Positions 43,338-52,580 of a DNA stretch of 62,954 nucleotides are shown piece after piece. A program made the position numbers and the translations under genes. The notes below the pieces were generated by a model, which did no database searches, had not been told where the DNA came from, and saw only the letters and a list, made by a program, of their open reading frames with translations. Each line of letters begins with the position of its first letter. Within the stretch, counting starts at the first letter, position 1. The DNA lies in contig JAPSLC010000028.1 in NCBI GenBank assembly GCA_031181345.1, forward strand, positions 1 through 62,954, written 5' to 3'. The DNA is from Cupriavidus sp. Lineage in GTDB: Bacteria; Pseudomonadota; Gammaproteobacteria; Burkholderiales; Burkholderiaceae.

Positions 43338-46300
43338 CTACACCGCCCCGTATCCCCCACCCCCGGGCGTCTCGATCACGAATACATCGCCCGCCCCCAT
43401 CTCGGTCCGCGCCACATGCGGCAGCGTCTCCTCGCTGCCGTCGGCCCGGATCACCCGGTTGCGGCCCGTCGCCCCCGGCTCCCCGCCGGCCATGCCGAAG
43501 GGCGCATGCACGCGGTTGTTCGACAGGATCGACGCCGTCATCGGCTCCAGGAAACGCACCTTGCGCACGCCGCCGTCGCCGCCGCGCCAGCGCCCGGCCC
43601 CGCCCGATCCATGCCGGATCTCGTAGCTGTCCAGCCGCACCGGGAAGCGCCATTCCAGCACCTCGGGATCGGTCAGGCGCGAGTTGGTCATATGCGTCTG
43701 CACCACGTCGCAGCCATCGAAGCCGTTGCCGGCGCCGCTGCCTCCCGAGATCGTCTCGTAGTACTGGTAGCGCGCATTGCCGAAGGTGAAATTGTTCATC
43801 GTGCCCTGGCTGGCGGCGACCACGCCCAGCGCGCCGTACAGCGCGTTGGTGATGCACGAGGACGTCTCGACGTTGCCCGACACCACCGAGGCTGGATAGC
43901 GCGGATTGAGCATCGAGCCTTCGGGGATCACCACATGCAGCGGCTTCAGGCACCCAGCGTTCAGCGGAATGTCCTGGTCGACCAGCGTGCGAAACACATA
44001 CAGCACCGCCGCCATGCACACGGCCCGCGGAGCATTGAAGTTGTTGGGCAACTGGTCCGAGGTGCCGGTGAAGTCGACGGTCGCTTCCCTGCGCTCCCGA
44101 TCGACTGTCACGCGCACGCGGATCTGCGCGCCATTGTCGAGCGGATAGGCATAGCTGCCGTCCTTGAGCGCCGTGATGACCCGCCGCACCGCTTCCTCGG
44201 CATTGTCCTGTACATGGCCCATATAGGCGCGCACCACCGGCAGGCCGAAGTGGGCCACCATCTTGCGCAGTTCCTCGACGCCCTTCGCGTTGGCCGCGAC
44301 CTGCGCGCGCAGATCGGCCATGTTCTGGTCGGCGTTGCGGGCCGGGTAGCGTGCGCCGGCCAGCAGCGCCCGCATGCCGGCGTCGTCGAGCACGCCGCCG
44401 TCGACCAGCAGGAAGTTGTCGATCAGCACGCCCTCCTCCTCGACTACGGTGGAGTCGGGCGGCATCGAGCCTGGCGTGATGCCGCCGATATCGGCGTGGT
44501 GGCCGCGCGAGCCGACGTAGAACAGCACCTCGCGGCCGTCGGCGTCGAACACCGGCGTGATCACCGTGACGTCCGGCAGATGGGTGCCGCCGTTGTACGG
44601 GTCGTTCAGCACATAGACGTCGCCGTCCTTCATCCGCCCGGCATTGCGCGCGATCACGGTCTTGATGCTCTCGCCCATCGAGCCCAGGTGCACCGGCATA
44701 TGCGGCGCGTTGGCGATCAGGTTGCCCTGCGCGTCGAAGATCGCGCAGGAGAAGTCGAGCCGCTCCTTGATGTTGACCGAGTAGGCGGTGTTCTGCAGCC
44801 GCAGGCCCATCTGCTCGGCGATCGACATGAACAGGTTGTTGAACACCTCGAGCATCACCGGATCGGCCTCGGTACCGATGGCGCGCCGCTGCGGCCGCGG
44901 CACCGCGCGCGTCAGCACCAGATGGTCGCGCTCGGTCAGCAGGGCCTGCCAGCCCGGCTCGACCACGGTGGTGGCGTTCTGCTCGGCGATGATGGCCGGA
45001 CCGGCGAGGCGGTCGCCGGGACGCAGCGTATCGCGCCGGTACAGGCCGGTGTCATACCAGGCGCCGCCGCTGAACATGCGTACCGTCTCCGCCGGCTGCG
45101 GCGGGCCCTCGCGCGGCGCGAGCGCGGGCGGCCGCTCCTGCGGCGCCTGCGCGACGCCGACCGCTTCCACCGAGACCGCCTCGACGATCAGGCCCTTGTC
45201 CGGCATCAGGAAGGCATAGCGCTGCCGGTAGGCGGCCTCGAAGCCGGCGCGCATCGCGGCGGCGTCGCCGAACGGCACCACCAGCGCCGAATCGGTGCCC
45301 TCGTAGCGCAGATGGACACGGCGCAGCACCTCGATGCGGCCGGCGTCCTCGCCCTGCTCCAGCAGTTCGTCGCGCGCCTGCTGCGCGAGGGCGTCGAGCC
45401 GCTGGGCCAGCATCGGCACCGCCGTCTCGTCCAGCTTCGCCTCGATCGACAGCTCGCGCATCGCCGTGCGGTCGGCCAGACCCATGCCATAGGCCGACAG
45501 CACGCCGGCCAGCGGGTGAACGAACACGGTTTGCATGCCGAGCGCATCGGCCACCAGGCAGGCATGCTGGCCGCCGGCGCCGCCGAACGTGGTCAGCGTG
45601 TAGCCGGTGACGTCGTGGCCGCGCTGCACCGAGATCTGCTTGATCGCGTTGGCCATGTTGCCGACCGCGATCTCGATGAAGCCCTCGGCCACCTGCTCGG
45701 GCGTGCGGCAGTCGCCCGTCTGCTCGGCGATCTGCGCGGCCATGGCCTCGAAGCGCGCGACCACCGCATCGCGATCGAGCGGCGCGTCGGCGCGCGGACC
45801 GAACACCGCCGGAAAATGCGCGGGCTGGATCTTGCCGAGCATCACGTTGCAGTCGGTCACCGCCAGCGGGCCACCGCGCCGATAGCTGGCCGGCCCCGGA
45901 TTCGCGCCCGCGGAATCGGGCCCGACGCGATAGCGGCTGCCGTCGAAATGCAGCACAGAGCCGCCGCCCGCCGCCACGGTATGAATGCTCATCATCGGCG
46001 CGCGCATGCGCACGCCGGCGACGCTGGTCTCGAACACGCGCTCGAAGTCGTTCGGATGCTTGCCGCTGAAGTGCGACACATCGGTGGACGTGCCCCCCAT
46101 GTCGAAGCCGATGATCCGATCGAAGCCGGCACGCTGCGACGCACGCACCATGCCGACGATGCCGCCGGCCGGACCGGACAGGATCGCGTCCTTGCCCTGG
46201 AAGCGATGCGCGTCGGTCAGGCCGCCGCTGCTTTGCATGAACTGCAGGTTCACGCCCGGCATCTCCCGCTCGATCTGTTCGACATAACGGCGCAGGATCG

Positions 46301-46979
46301 GCGACAGATAGGCATCGACCACCGTGGTATCGCCGCGCGGCACCAGCTTCATCAGCGGCGATACCTCGTGCGACACCGATACCTGGGCGAATCCCAGCTC
46401 GCGCGCAATCCGCGCCGCTCTAGCCTCGTGATCGGCATAGCGATAGCCGTGCATCAGCACGATCGCCACCGCGCGGATGCCGCCGGCCAGCACGCGTGCC
46501 ATCTGCTCGCGCAGCGCTGCCTCGTCCAGCGGCTGCACCACCTCGCCATGCGCGCCGATCCGTTCGTCGACTTCCACGACCTCGCGATACAGCAGTTCGG
46601 GCAGCACGATATTGAGATCGAACAGCCGCGGCCGGTTCTGGTAGGCGATGCGCAGCGCCTCGCGATAGCCGCGCGTGATGAACAGCGCGGTGGGCTCGCC
46701 CTTGCGCTCGAGCAGCGCATTGGTGGCCACCGTGGTGCCCATCTTCACCGCGGACACCAGGCTTGGCGTGATCGGCTCGCCCGCGGCCATGCCGAGCAGA
46801 TGGCGAATGCCCGCGACCGCCGCATCGGCATATTGCTCGGGGTTCTCCGACAGCAGCTTGTGCGTGACCACGGTACCGTCCGGGCGCAGCCCGACGATAT
46901 CGGTGAAGGTGCCGCCGCGATCGATCCAGAACTGCCAGCGTGGGTCGGTCGATGGCGCTTGCGATGCGGAAGAAGACAC
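43338..46979 (-). CDS. 5-oxoprolinase / N-methylhydantoinase-type enzyme, HyuA-HyuB fusion
   Basis: The 1213-residue product joins a HyuA-like half (about 1-690; ASKHA fold with '[14 protein letters not shown]', '[31 protein letters not shown]' in blocks, '[14 protein letters not shown]', '[13 protein letters not shown]') and a HyuB-like half (about 700-1213; '[34 protein letters not shown]' in blocks, '[10 protein letters not shown]', 'RGHHADIGG', 'GGGGYG'). Such enzymes open a cyclic amide with ATP: 5-oxoproline to glutamate, or hydantoins. The fused layout is that of 5-oxoprolinase. The GTG start at 46979 has GAGG 10 nt away. It lies 77 bp after the regulator gene on the same strand, so both probably share control. 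Confidence 0.88.
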   Translation of the reverse strand: MSSSASQAPSTDPRWQFWIDRGGTFTDIVGLRPDGTVVTHKLLSENPEQYADAAVAGIRHLLGMAAGEPITPSLVSAVKMGTTVATNALLERKGEPTALFITRGYREALRIAYQNRPRLFDLNIVLPELLYREVVEVDERIGAHGEVVQPLDEAALREQMARVLAGGIRAVAIVLMHGYRYADHEARAARIARELGFAQVSVSHEVSPLMKLVPRGDTTVVDAYLSPILRRYVEQIEREMPGVNLQFMQSSGGLTDAHRFQGKDAILSGPAGGIVGMVRASQRAGFDRIIGFDMGGTSTDVSHFSGKHPNDFERVFETSVAGVRMRAPMMSIHTVAAGGGSVLHFDGSRYRVGPDSAGANPGPASYRRGGPLAVTDCNVMLGKIQPAHFPAVFGPRADAPLDRDAVVARFEAMAAQIAEQTGDCRTPEQVAEGFIEIAVGNMANAIKQISVQRGHDVTGYTLTTFGGAGGQHACLVADALGMQTVFVHPLAGVLSAYGMGLADRTAMRELSIEAKLDETAVPMLAQRLDALAQQARDELLEQGEDAGRIEVLRRVHLRYEGTDSALVVPFGDAAAMRAGFEAAYRQRYAFLMPDKGLIVEAVSVEAVGVAQAPQERPPALAPREGPPQPAETVRMFSGGAWYDTGLYRRDTLRPGDRLAGPAIIAEQNATTVVEPGWQALLTERDHLVLTRAVPRPQRRAIGTEADPVMLEVFNNLFMSIAEQMGLRLQNTAYSVNIKERLDFSCAIFDAQGNLIANAPHMPVHLGSMGESIKTVIARNAGRMKDGDVYVLNDPYNGGTHLPDVTVITPVFDADGREVLFYVGSRGHHADIGGITPGSMPPDSTVVEEEGVLIDNFLLVDGGVLDDAGMRALLAGARYPARNADQNMADLRAQVAANAKGVEELRKMVAHFGLPVVRAYMGHVQDNAEEAVRRVITALKDGSYAYPLDNGAQIRVRVTVDRERREATVDFTGTSDQLPNNFNAPRAVCMAAVLYVFRTLVDQDIPLNAGCLKPLHVVIPEGSMLNPRYPASVVSGNVETSSCITNALYGALGVVAASQGTMNNFTFGNARYQYYETISGGSGAGNGFDGCDVVQTHMTNSRLTDPEVLEWRFPVRLDSYEIRHGSGGAGRWRGGDGGVRKVRFLEPMTASILSNNRVHAPFGMAGGEPGATGRNRVIRADGSEETLPHVARTEMGAGDVFVIETPGGGGYGAV

Positions 46980-47011
46980 GCTGAACTACCTCGCGAAAGG
47001 GATGGTTGTTT

Positions 47012-47037
47012 GTCGTCCCCGCGTTCGCGGGGGCGAC
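47012..47037. repeat. Palindromic repeat, GTCGTCCCCGCG family (copy 1)
   Basis: A 26-bp hairpin, gtcgtccccgcg-tt-cgcgggggcgac, lies between the oxoprolinase start and the regulator stop. A second copy with nearly the same arms is at 50625-50650. Confidence 0.75.
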
Positions 47038-47056
47038 GTGATAGATCAGGCAAACA

Positions 47057-47665
47057 CTACAACGACGTCGCCGAACGCGCCGCCTGCTCGTACAGCCCCG
47101 TCAGCACGCGCAGCAGCCGTGCCAGTTCACCGATCTCGGCGTTCTCGGCGCTGCCGGGGGTCATATTGCTGGTCAGGCATTGCTCGCGGATTTCGCGATA
47201 CCGGGCACATGCCTCGGTGCCGGCCGCGGTGGTGCTGTAGGTCGCCTCCTTGCCCACGCGCACGCCTGCGACCAGGTCCATGCCCTGGAGCTTCTTCAGC
47301 GAGTAGGTCACCAGATGGGTGTCCTCGACATTCAGCACGAAGCAGATATCGGCCAGCCGCTTTGCGCGGCCGCGGTGGTTGACGTGATGGAGCACCAGCA
47401 CGTCGAGAAACGTCAGGTCGCGCACGCCGGCCGCGCCCATGCAGCGCACCACCCAGCGGCTATAGGCGTTGTAGGCGGTGTTCAGGCCGAACTCGAATTC
47501 GGACAGCTCGGGACTGCGCGACGACACCAGATGCGCGGACGACACGATGCCGGCGCCGGCCGGGCGAGCCACCACTTCGGCGGACGCCAGATCGGCAGCA
47601 GCAACATCGGGAGAAGCAACGTTGGAAGAAGCAACATCGTCGCGGCGGCTCGGCTTTCGGGCCAT
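47057..47665 (-). CDS. Winged-helix (MarR-like) transcription regulator
   Basis: The 202-residue product has a variable Ala/Ser-rich head (about 1-45) and a winged-helix domain (about 60-185): 'AYNAYSRWVVRCMGAAGVRDLTFLDVLVLHHVNHR' in blocks, then the recognition part 'RAKRLADICFVLNVEDTHLVTYSLKKLQGMDLV' in blocks. This type is known beside oxoprolinase/hydantoinase and transporter genes. It is divergent from the amidase-TRAP operon, so local repression with ligand release is the likely mode (inference). The ATG at 47665 has AGGAG 8 nt upstream. A dyad in the divergent gap (47806-47823) is a candidate operator. Confidence 0.82.
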   Translation of the reverse strand: MARKPSRRDDVASSNVASPDVAAADLASAEVVARPAGAGIVSSAHLVSSRSPELSEFEFGLNTAYNAYSRWVVRCMGAAGVRDLTFLDVLVLHHVNHRGRAKRLADICFVLNVEDTHLVTYSLKKLQGMDLVAGVRVGKEATYSTTAAGTEACARYREIREQCLTSNMTPGSAENAEIGELARLLRVLTGLYEQAARSATSL

Positions 47666-48066
47666 GGACAGCACTCCTGCAGAAGGGACAGCGGAGAACG
47701 GCTTCGCGCGTCGGGGAGCGCAGATGGTCGATCGCGGGCAGTCGCGGCGATCGCCAACGGGGCGCCGTGTAGGGATTTCCCGGGGGCCGCGGCGGTAATT
47801 TCAGCTTGACAGTTTATCGACAAATTATGAGCATGAGTACCCGGCAACGATGGGGATTGCGCGGCACTGCGGCGACCGCATCCGTGGCAATTCGCGCACG
47901 AATCCTGGGCACCCGGGCGGGCCGCGCACTGTCGCGGGGCAAGCGGCATCGAGTACGGCCCCGTGCGAATCCCCGATTCCGATTCCGACTTCGACGCCTG
48001 CGCCCACCGCCGAGCCGCACCGCCGAGCCCCAACTGCCGAGCCCCAACCACACCGAGCACTACCCG
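47666..48066. promoter_or_regulatory. Divergent control region regulator / amidase operon, with dyad
   Basis: This 401-bp gap holds no supported gene; reading the amidase frame further upstream gives only Arg/Pro-rich sequence. At 47806-47823 TTGACagtttatcGACAA is an imperfect dyad (TTGAC / GTCAA-like half sites) in a small AT-rich island; TTGACA can also serve as a -35 box, with AT-rich TTATGA (47825-47830) nearby but too close for a normal spacer. Close to 48,000-48,060 short ccgagcc repeats occur. Confidence 0.4.
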
Positions 48067-49437
48067 ATGACGATGCCTGCCGCGCTGCTTCCCGATATCG
48101 ACACGCTGAACCGCCTGGCCCGCGAAGGCCGGCTCTCGCGCACGGCGCTGTTGCAGCAGGCGCAGGCGCGGGCGGACGAACCGGCGGCGCAGGCGGTATT
48201 CCTGCAGACCAGCTTCGATACCGCCGCCAGGGCGGCGCAGGCCGCCGATGCCGCGGTGCTGGCCGGCAAGCCGCTGCATCCGCTGGCCGGGCTGCCGGTA
48301 TCGATCAAGGATCTGTTCGATATCGGCGGCGATATCACGCGCGCCGCCTCGACGGTGCGTGCCGATGCCGCGCCGGCGCTCGATGACGCGCCCGTCGTGG
48401 CTCGGCTGCGCTCGGTGGGCGCCGCGCTGGTCGGCCGCACCAACATGACCGAGTTCGCCTTCTCGGGCGTCGGCATCAATCCCCACTACGGCACGCCGGT
48501 CAACCCGCACGACAGCGCGGTGGCGCGCATCTGCGGCGGCTCGTCGTCGGGCGCTGCGGCCTCGGTGGCGCTCGGCCTGGCGGTAGCGGCGCTGGGCAGC
48601 GATACCGGCGGGTCGATCCGCATTCCGGCCGCGCTATGCGGCCTGACCGGCTTCAAGCCCACCGCGCGGCGCGTGCCGCTGACGGGCGCCTTTCCGCTGT
48701 CCTACTCGCTCGATACCGCCTGCGCGATGGCGCGCACGGTGGCCGACTGCGTGCTGGTCGATGGCGTGATCGCCGATCAGGCGCTGGTCCCCGTGCGCAA
48801 GGCCGCTGGCGCGCTGCGGCTTGCGGTACCGCGCCAGCTGCTGCTCGACGAGCTCGACCAGACCGTGTCGCGCGCGTTCGATCGCGCGCTCGGCCGGCTG
48901 TCGGCCGCCGGCGTGCAGATCGAACACGTGGATCTGCCCGAGCTGCTGGAGCTGTCGACGCTGAACGCGCAAGGCGGGCTGACCGCGGCGGAGGCCTACG
49001 CGATCCATCGCGGCACCTTGTCCACGCGGCGCGCGTTGTACGACCCGCGCGTGGCGGCGCGTATCGACCGCGGCGCCGCGATCGGCGCGGCCGACTATGT
49101 CGATCTGGTCCGCGCCCGCGCCGCCTGGAGCGAGCGCGTGATGGCGAGGCTCGACGGCTACGATGCCCTGGCCTGCCCCACCGTGCCGGTAGTGGCGCCG
49201 CCGATCGCCCCGCTGGTCGCCGACGACGCGCTGTTTACGCGCACCAATGCGCTGCTGCTGCGCAATCCCTCGACCATCAATTTCCTCGACGGCTGCGCGA
49301 TCTCGCTGCCGTGCCACCAGAGCGACGAACTGCCGGTGGGACTGATGCTGGCGCACGGCCCGATGCGCGACGCGCCGCTGCTGGGCACGGCGCTTGCATT
49401 GGAGGCCGTGCTCGCCGCCACGCCGCCGCAGGCTTGA
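48067..49437 (+). CDS. Amidase (amidase-signature family)
   Basis: The 456-residue product is an amidase-signature hydrolase. The Ser-cisSer-Lys triad is visible: Lys in 'PVSIKDLFDIGG' (near residue 80), the first Ser in 'CGGSSSGAAASVA' and the nucleophile Ser in 'GSDTGGSIRIPAALCGLTGFKPT' blocks. It cleaves a C-N amide bond of a small substrate. Being GatA-like only in the general family, with no gatB/gatC nearby and beside a transporter and oxoprolinase, it is catabolic and not part of tRNA amidation (inference). Starts at 48067 or 48073 (MTM) are both possible; the first is used. First gene of the amidase-dctPQM-dadA set. Confidence 0.88.
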   Translation: MTMPAALLPDIDTLNRLAREGRLSRTALLQQAQARADEPAAQAVFLQTSFDTAARAAQAADAAVLAGKPLHPLAGLPVSIKDLFDIGGDITRAASTVRADAAPALDDAPVVARLRSVGAALVGRTNMTEFAFSGVGINPHYGTPVNPHDSAVARICGGSSSGAAASVALGLAVAALGSDTGGSIRIPAALCGLTGFKPTARRVPLTGAFPLSYSLDTACAMARTVADCVLVDGVIADQALVPVRKAAGALRLAVPRQLLLDELDQTVSRAFDRALGRLSAAGVQIEHVDLPELLELSTLNAQGGLTAAEAYAIHRGTLSTRRALYDPRVAARIDRGAAIGAADYVDLVRARAAWSERVMARLDGYDALACPTVPVVAPPIAPLVADDALFTRTNALLLRNPSTINFLDGCAISLPCHQSDELPVGLMLAHGPMRDAPLLGTALALEAVLAATPPQA

Positions 49438-49601
49438 GCCGACCCGGCAGGACCGGGCGAGCGACGCGCGACAACCTAGTGGACGACCCAGTGGACGAGC
49501 CACCGCTGGCGGCGCAAGATCCACGCACGCGCGCGCAACAACGATGCGCAACGACCGCAACGACGCGGTCACGACGCGGTACCGACACAACCAGGAGAGA
49601 A

Positions 49602-50594
49602 ATGATGCAGCGCAAGGGATTGCTCAAGTCGATGTCTGCGTGCGGGCTGCTCGCCTGCGCCTTCGCGATGGCGCCGCTGGCGCAGGCCCAGGTCAAATGG
49701 GATCTGCCGACCGGCTATCCGGCCAACAACCCGCATACGGTCAACCTCGATCAGTTCGCCAAGGAGGTCAGCGCGGCCACGCAGGGCAAGCTGGCCATCA
49801 CGCTGCATCCGAACGGTTCGCTGTTCAAGGCCAACGAGATCAAGCGCGCCGTGCAGAGCAACCAGGCCCAGGCCGGCGAGGTGCTGATGTCGCTGCTGGA
49901 AAACGAGAACGCGCTGTTCGGCGTCGATGCCGTGCCCTTCCTCGCCACCGGCTTCGATGCCTCGTACAAGCTGTGGCAGGCGCAGCGGCCCGTGATCGAC
50001 CGCCTGCTGGACCGCCAGGGCATCAAGCTGCTGTACGCGGTCGCCTGGCCGCCGCAGGGCATCTACGCGAAGAAGGAAATCCGCTCGGGCGCCGACATGA
50101 AGGGCCTGAAGTGGCGCGCCTACAATCCGGCCACCACGCGCATCGCGCAGGCGGTCGGCGCGCAGCCGATGACGATCCAGGCCGCCGAGCTGTCGCAGGC
50201 GCTGGCCACCGGCGTGGTCGACAGCTTCATGTCGTCGGGCGCCACCGGCGTCGACAGCAAGGTGTGGGAGAGCCTGTCGCACTTCCATACGGTCGATGCC
50301 TGGCTGCCGAAGAACATGGTGATCGTCAACAAGCGCGAGTTCGACAAGCTCGACAAGCCGTCGCAGGAGGCGCTGATGAAGGCCGCCCAGGCTGCCGAGA
50401 CGCGCGGCTGGCAGCGGATGCGCGAATACACGCAGCAATCGCTCGACACGCTTGCGAAGAACAAGATGACCATCGTCAAGCCGACGCCGCAGCTGCAGGC
50501 GGACATGAAGAAGATCGGCGACGAACTGCTTGCCGAGTGGGAAAAGAAGGCCGGGCCCGAGGGCAAGGAAATCATCGCTGGATATCGCAAGTAA
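49602..50594 (+). CDS. dctP: TRAP transporter substrate-binding protein (DctP type)
   Basis: The 330-residue product has a signal peptide (hydrophobic GLLACAFAMAPLAQA, cleavage near residue 30) and a DctP/SBP_bac_7 domain: 'WDLPTGYPANNPHTVNLDQFAKEV', 'LHPNGSLFKANEIKRAVQSNQAQAGEVLMS', 'KGLKWRAYNPATTRIAQAVGAQPM' in blocks, with the conserved Arg that grips the substrate carboxylate in 'KWRAYN'. It is periplasmic and captures an organic acid or amino-acid-like solute. AGGAGAGA precedes ATG 49602/49605. It lies 164 bp after the amidase gene. Confidence 0.93.
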   Translation: MMQRKGLLKSMSACGLLACAFAMAPLAQAQVKWDLPTGYPANNPHTVNLDQFAKEVSAATQGKLAITLHPNGSLFKANEIKRAVQSNQAQAGEVLMSLLENENALFGVDAVPFLATGFDASYKLWQAQRPVIDRLLDRQGIKLLYAVAWPPQGIYAKKEIRSGADMKGLKWRAYNPATTRIAQAVGAQPMTIQAAELSQALATGVVDSFMSSGATGVDSKVWESLSHFHTVDAWLPKNMVIVNKREFDKLDKPSQEALMKAAQAAETRGWQRMREYTQQSLDTLAKNKMTIVKPTPQLQADMKKIGDELLAEWEKKAGPEGKEIIAGYRK

Positions 50595-50624
50595 GGCGCT
50601 GGTTCGTGTGCCGGTGATATTCCC

Positions 50625-50650
50625 GTCGTCCCCGCGAAAGCGGGGACGAC
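50625..50650. repeat. Palindromic repeat, GTCGTCCCCGCG family (copy 2)
   Basis: A perfect 11-bp stem (gtcgtccccgc / gcggggacgac) with a 4-nt loop lies in the gap between dctP and dctQ. It may lower expression of dctQM relative to dctP, whose product is needed in excess; intercistronic hairpins often do this. Confidence 0.8.
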
Positions 50651-50699
50651 TGAAAACCATCGCAGTGGCCCCCCTCTCCCCTAGCCTTCCGGACGCATC

Positions 50700-51212
50700 A
50701 TGACTTCCCGCTTCCAGTGGTTCTACCAGGCGCTCGGCGCGCTGGCGGCCGTGTTCATCTGCCTGACGCTGCTGGTCGAACTGGCCATCATCGTTGGACG
50801 CTTCGCCAATTTCCAGATCGACGGCGGCGATGCCTATGCCGGCTACTTCATGGCCGCGGGGTCGTTTCTTGCGCTGGCCGCGACCCTGCGCCAGGGCGAC
50901 CATATCCGCGTGACGCTGATCCTGCAGCGCCTGCACGGCAAGCCGCGCGTCTGGGTCGAGATCTTCTGCCTGGCGGTGGCCACGCTGCTGACCGCGTATT
51001 TCACCTACTACGCGGGCAAGCTCGCGTACGACTCGTACATCTATCACGACATCTCGCAGAACACCGACGCCACGCCGCTGTGGATTCCACAGCTGTCGAT
51101 GGCGGTGGGCCTGTTCGGGCTGTTCGTCGCCTTCGCGGAGGAATTCGTCTACGTGCTGCGCACGCGCCGCCTGCCGCGCGAGGAAGGCGGCGAGATGGCG
51201 CGCACCGAATAA
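50700..51212 (+). CDS. dctQ: TRAP transporter small membrane subunit (DctQ type)
   Basis: The 170-residue product has four transmembrane helices (about 12-34, 46-66, 86-108, 126-150), as DctQ subunits do, with the basic loop 'LRQGDHIRVTLILQRL' typical of the family. It pairs with DctM in the inner membrane. It is 105 bp after dctP, with a strong hairpin in the gap, and 64 bp before dctM. Confidence 0.92.
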   Translation: MTSRFQWFYQALGALAAVFICLTLLVELAIIVGRFANFQIDGGDAYAGYFMAAGSFLALAATLRQGDHIRVTLILQRLHGKPRVWVEIFCLAVATLLTAYFTYYAGKLAYDSYIYHDISQNTDATPLWIPQLSMAVGLFGLFVAFAEEFVYVLRTRRLPREEGGEMARTE

Positions 51213-51276
51213 CGCCGACGTACCGACACGCACCGACACGTACCAACTGGACGGGCTCCCCACAGGAACGCAACAC

Positions 51277-52575
51277 ATGGATCTCTGGATCACCTTCTTG
51301 CTGATCGTCGCCATCTTCGCCGTGCTCGGCGCTGGCGTCTGGATCGGCATCGCCATTCTCGGCGTCGCCTGGTTCGCGATGGAGCTGTTCACCAACAAGG
51401 TCGGCGGCGAATCGATGGCGCTGACGGTCTGGGGTTCGCTCTCGAGCTGGACGCTGACCGCGCTGCCCCTGTTCATCTGGATGGGCGAGATCCTGCTCAA
51501 GACCCGGCTGTCCGAAGGCATGTTCCGCGGCCTGGCGCCCTGGCTGCAGCGCCTGCCCGGCCGGCTGCTGCACGTCAACGTGATCGGCTGCACCATCTTT
51601 GCCGCGGTGTCGGGCTCGAGCGCCGCCACCTGCGCGACGATCGGCAAGATCTCGCTGCCCGAACTGGCCAAGCGCGGCTATCCGGACTCGATGGCGATCG
51701 GTACGCTGGCCGGCGCCGGCACGCTGGGCCTGCTGATCCCGCCGTCGATCATCATGATCGTCTATGGCGTCACCGCCGACGTCTCGATCGGCAAGCTCTT
51801 CATCGGCGGCGTGCTGCCGGGCCTGCTGCTGGCGCTGCTGTTCATGGGTTATGTCGCGGTCTGGGGCTGGCGCCATCGCGATGCGATCCCGGTGCCCGAG
51901 CATCGACTGGACCTGCATGCCAAGCTGGCCGAGTCGCGCCATCTGATCCCGGTGGTGCTGCTGATCGGCGCGGTGCTCGGCTCGATCTACGCCGGCATCG
52001 CAACCGCCACCGAGGCCGCAGCGCTCGGCGTGGTGGGCGCGCTGCTGCTGGCGCTGGCCCAGCGCACGCTGACCTGGGCGACCTTCCGCGACTCGCTGAT
52101 GGCCGCCACGCGGATGTACTGCATGATCGCGCTGATCCTGGCGGGCTCGTCGTTCCTGACGCTGGCGATGGGCTTCATCGGCCTGCCGCGCCATCTGGCC
52201 GAATGGATCGTCAGCCTGAACCTGACGCCGTTCCTGCTGATCGTGGCGCTGATGGTGTTCTTCGTGATCCTGGGCTGCTTCCTCGACGGCATCTCGATGG
52301 TGGTGCTGACGATGTCCGTGCTGCTGCCGACCATCCAGGCGGTCGGCATCGACCTGCTGTGGTTCGGCATCTTCGTCGTGCTGGTGGTCGAGATGGCGCA
52401 GATCACGCCGCCGGTCGGCTTCAACCTGTTCGTGCTGCAAGGCATGACCCGACGCAACATCAGCTATATCGCCTGGGCCGCCTTCCCCTTCTTCGTGCTG
52501 ATGGTGGTGGCGGTGCTGCTGATCTGGACCTTCCCCGGCCTGGTGACCTACCTGCCCGCGCAGATGAAGATGTAG
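51277..52575 (+). CDS. dctM: TRAP transporter large membrane subunit (DctM type)
   Basis: The 432-residue product is the sodium-driven transport subunit. It has about 12 hydrophobic helices and the family blocks 'GGESMALTVWGSLSSWTLTALPLFIWMGEIL' in parts, 'AAVSGSSAATCATIGKISLPEL', 'AGAGTLGLLIPPSIIMIVYG' and 'EMAQITPPVGFNLFVLQGM'. AGGAA lies 8 nt before ATG 51277. The next gene, a D-amino-acid dehydrogenase, starts 5 bp after the stop, so the two are surely cotranscribed. Confidence 0.95.
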   Translation: MDLWITFLLIVAIFAVLGAGVWIGIAILGVAWFAMELFTNKVGGESMALTVWGSLSSWTLTALPLFIWMGEILLKTRLSEGMFRGLAPWLQRLPGRLLHVNVIGCTIFAAVSGSSAATCATIGKISLPELAKRGYPDSMAIGTLAGAGTLGLLIPPSIIMIVYGVTADVSIGKLFIGGVLPGLLLALLFMGYVAVWGWRHRDAIPVPEHRLDLHAKLAESRHLIPVVLLIGAVLGSIYAGIATATEAAALGVVGALLLALAQRTLTWATFRDSLMAATRMYCMIALILAGSSFLTLAMGFIGLPRHLAEWIVSLNLTPFLLIVALMVFFVILGCFLDGISMVVLTMSVLLPTIQAVGIDLLWFGIFVVLVVEMAQITPPVGFNLFVLQGMTRRNISYIAWAAFPFFVLMVVAVLLIWTFPGLVTYLPAQMKM

Positions 52576-52580
52576 ATCCC

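Noticed and set aside
43308..47240. 1310-codon open frame on the + strand
   Set aside because: Antisense shadow of the oxoprolinase-type gene.
47806..48066. Upstream extension of the amidase by 87 codons
   Set aside because: The added part is Arg/Pro-rich, not amidase-like, and covers the AT-rich control patch; ATG 48067 matches the family start.
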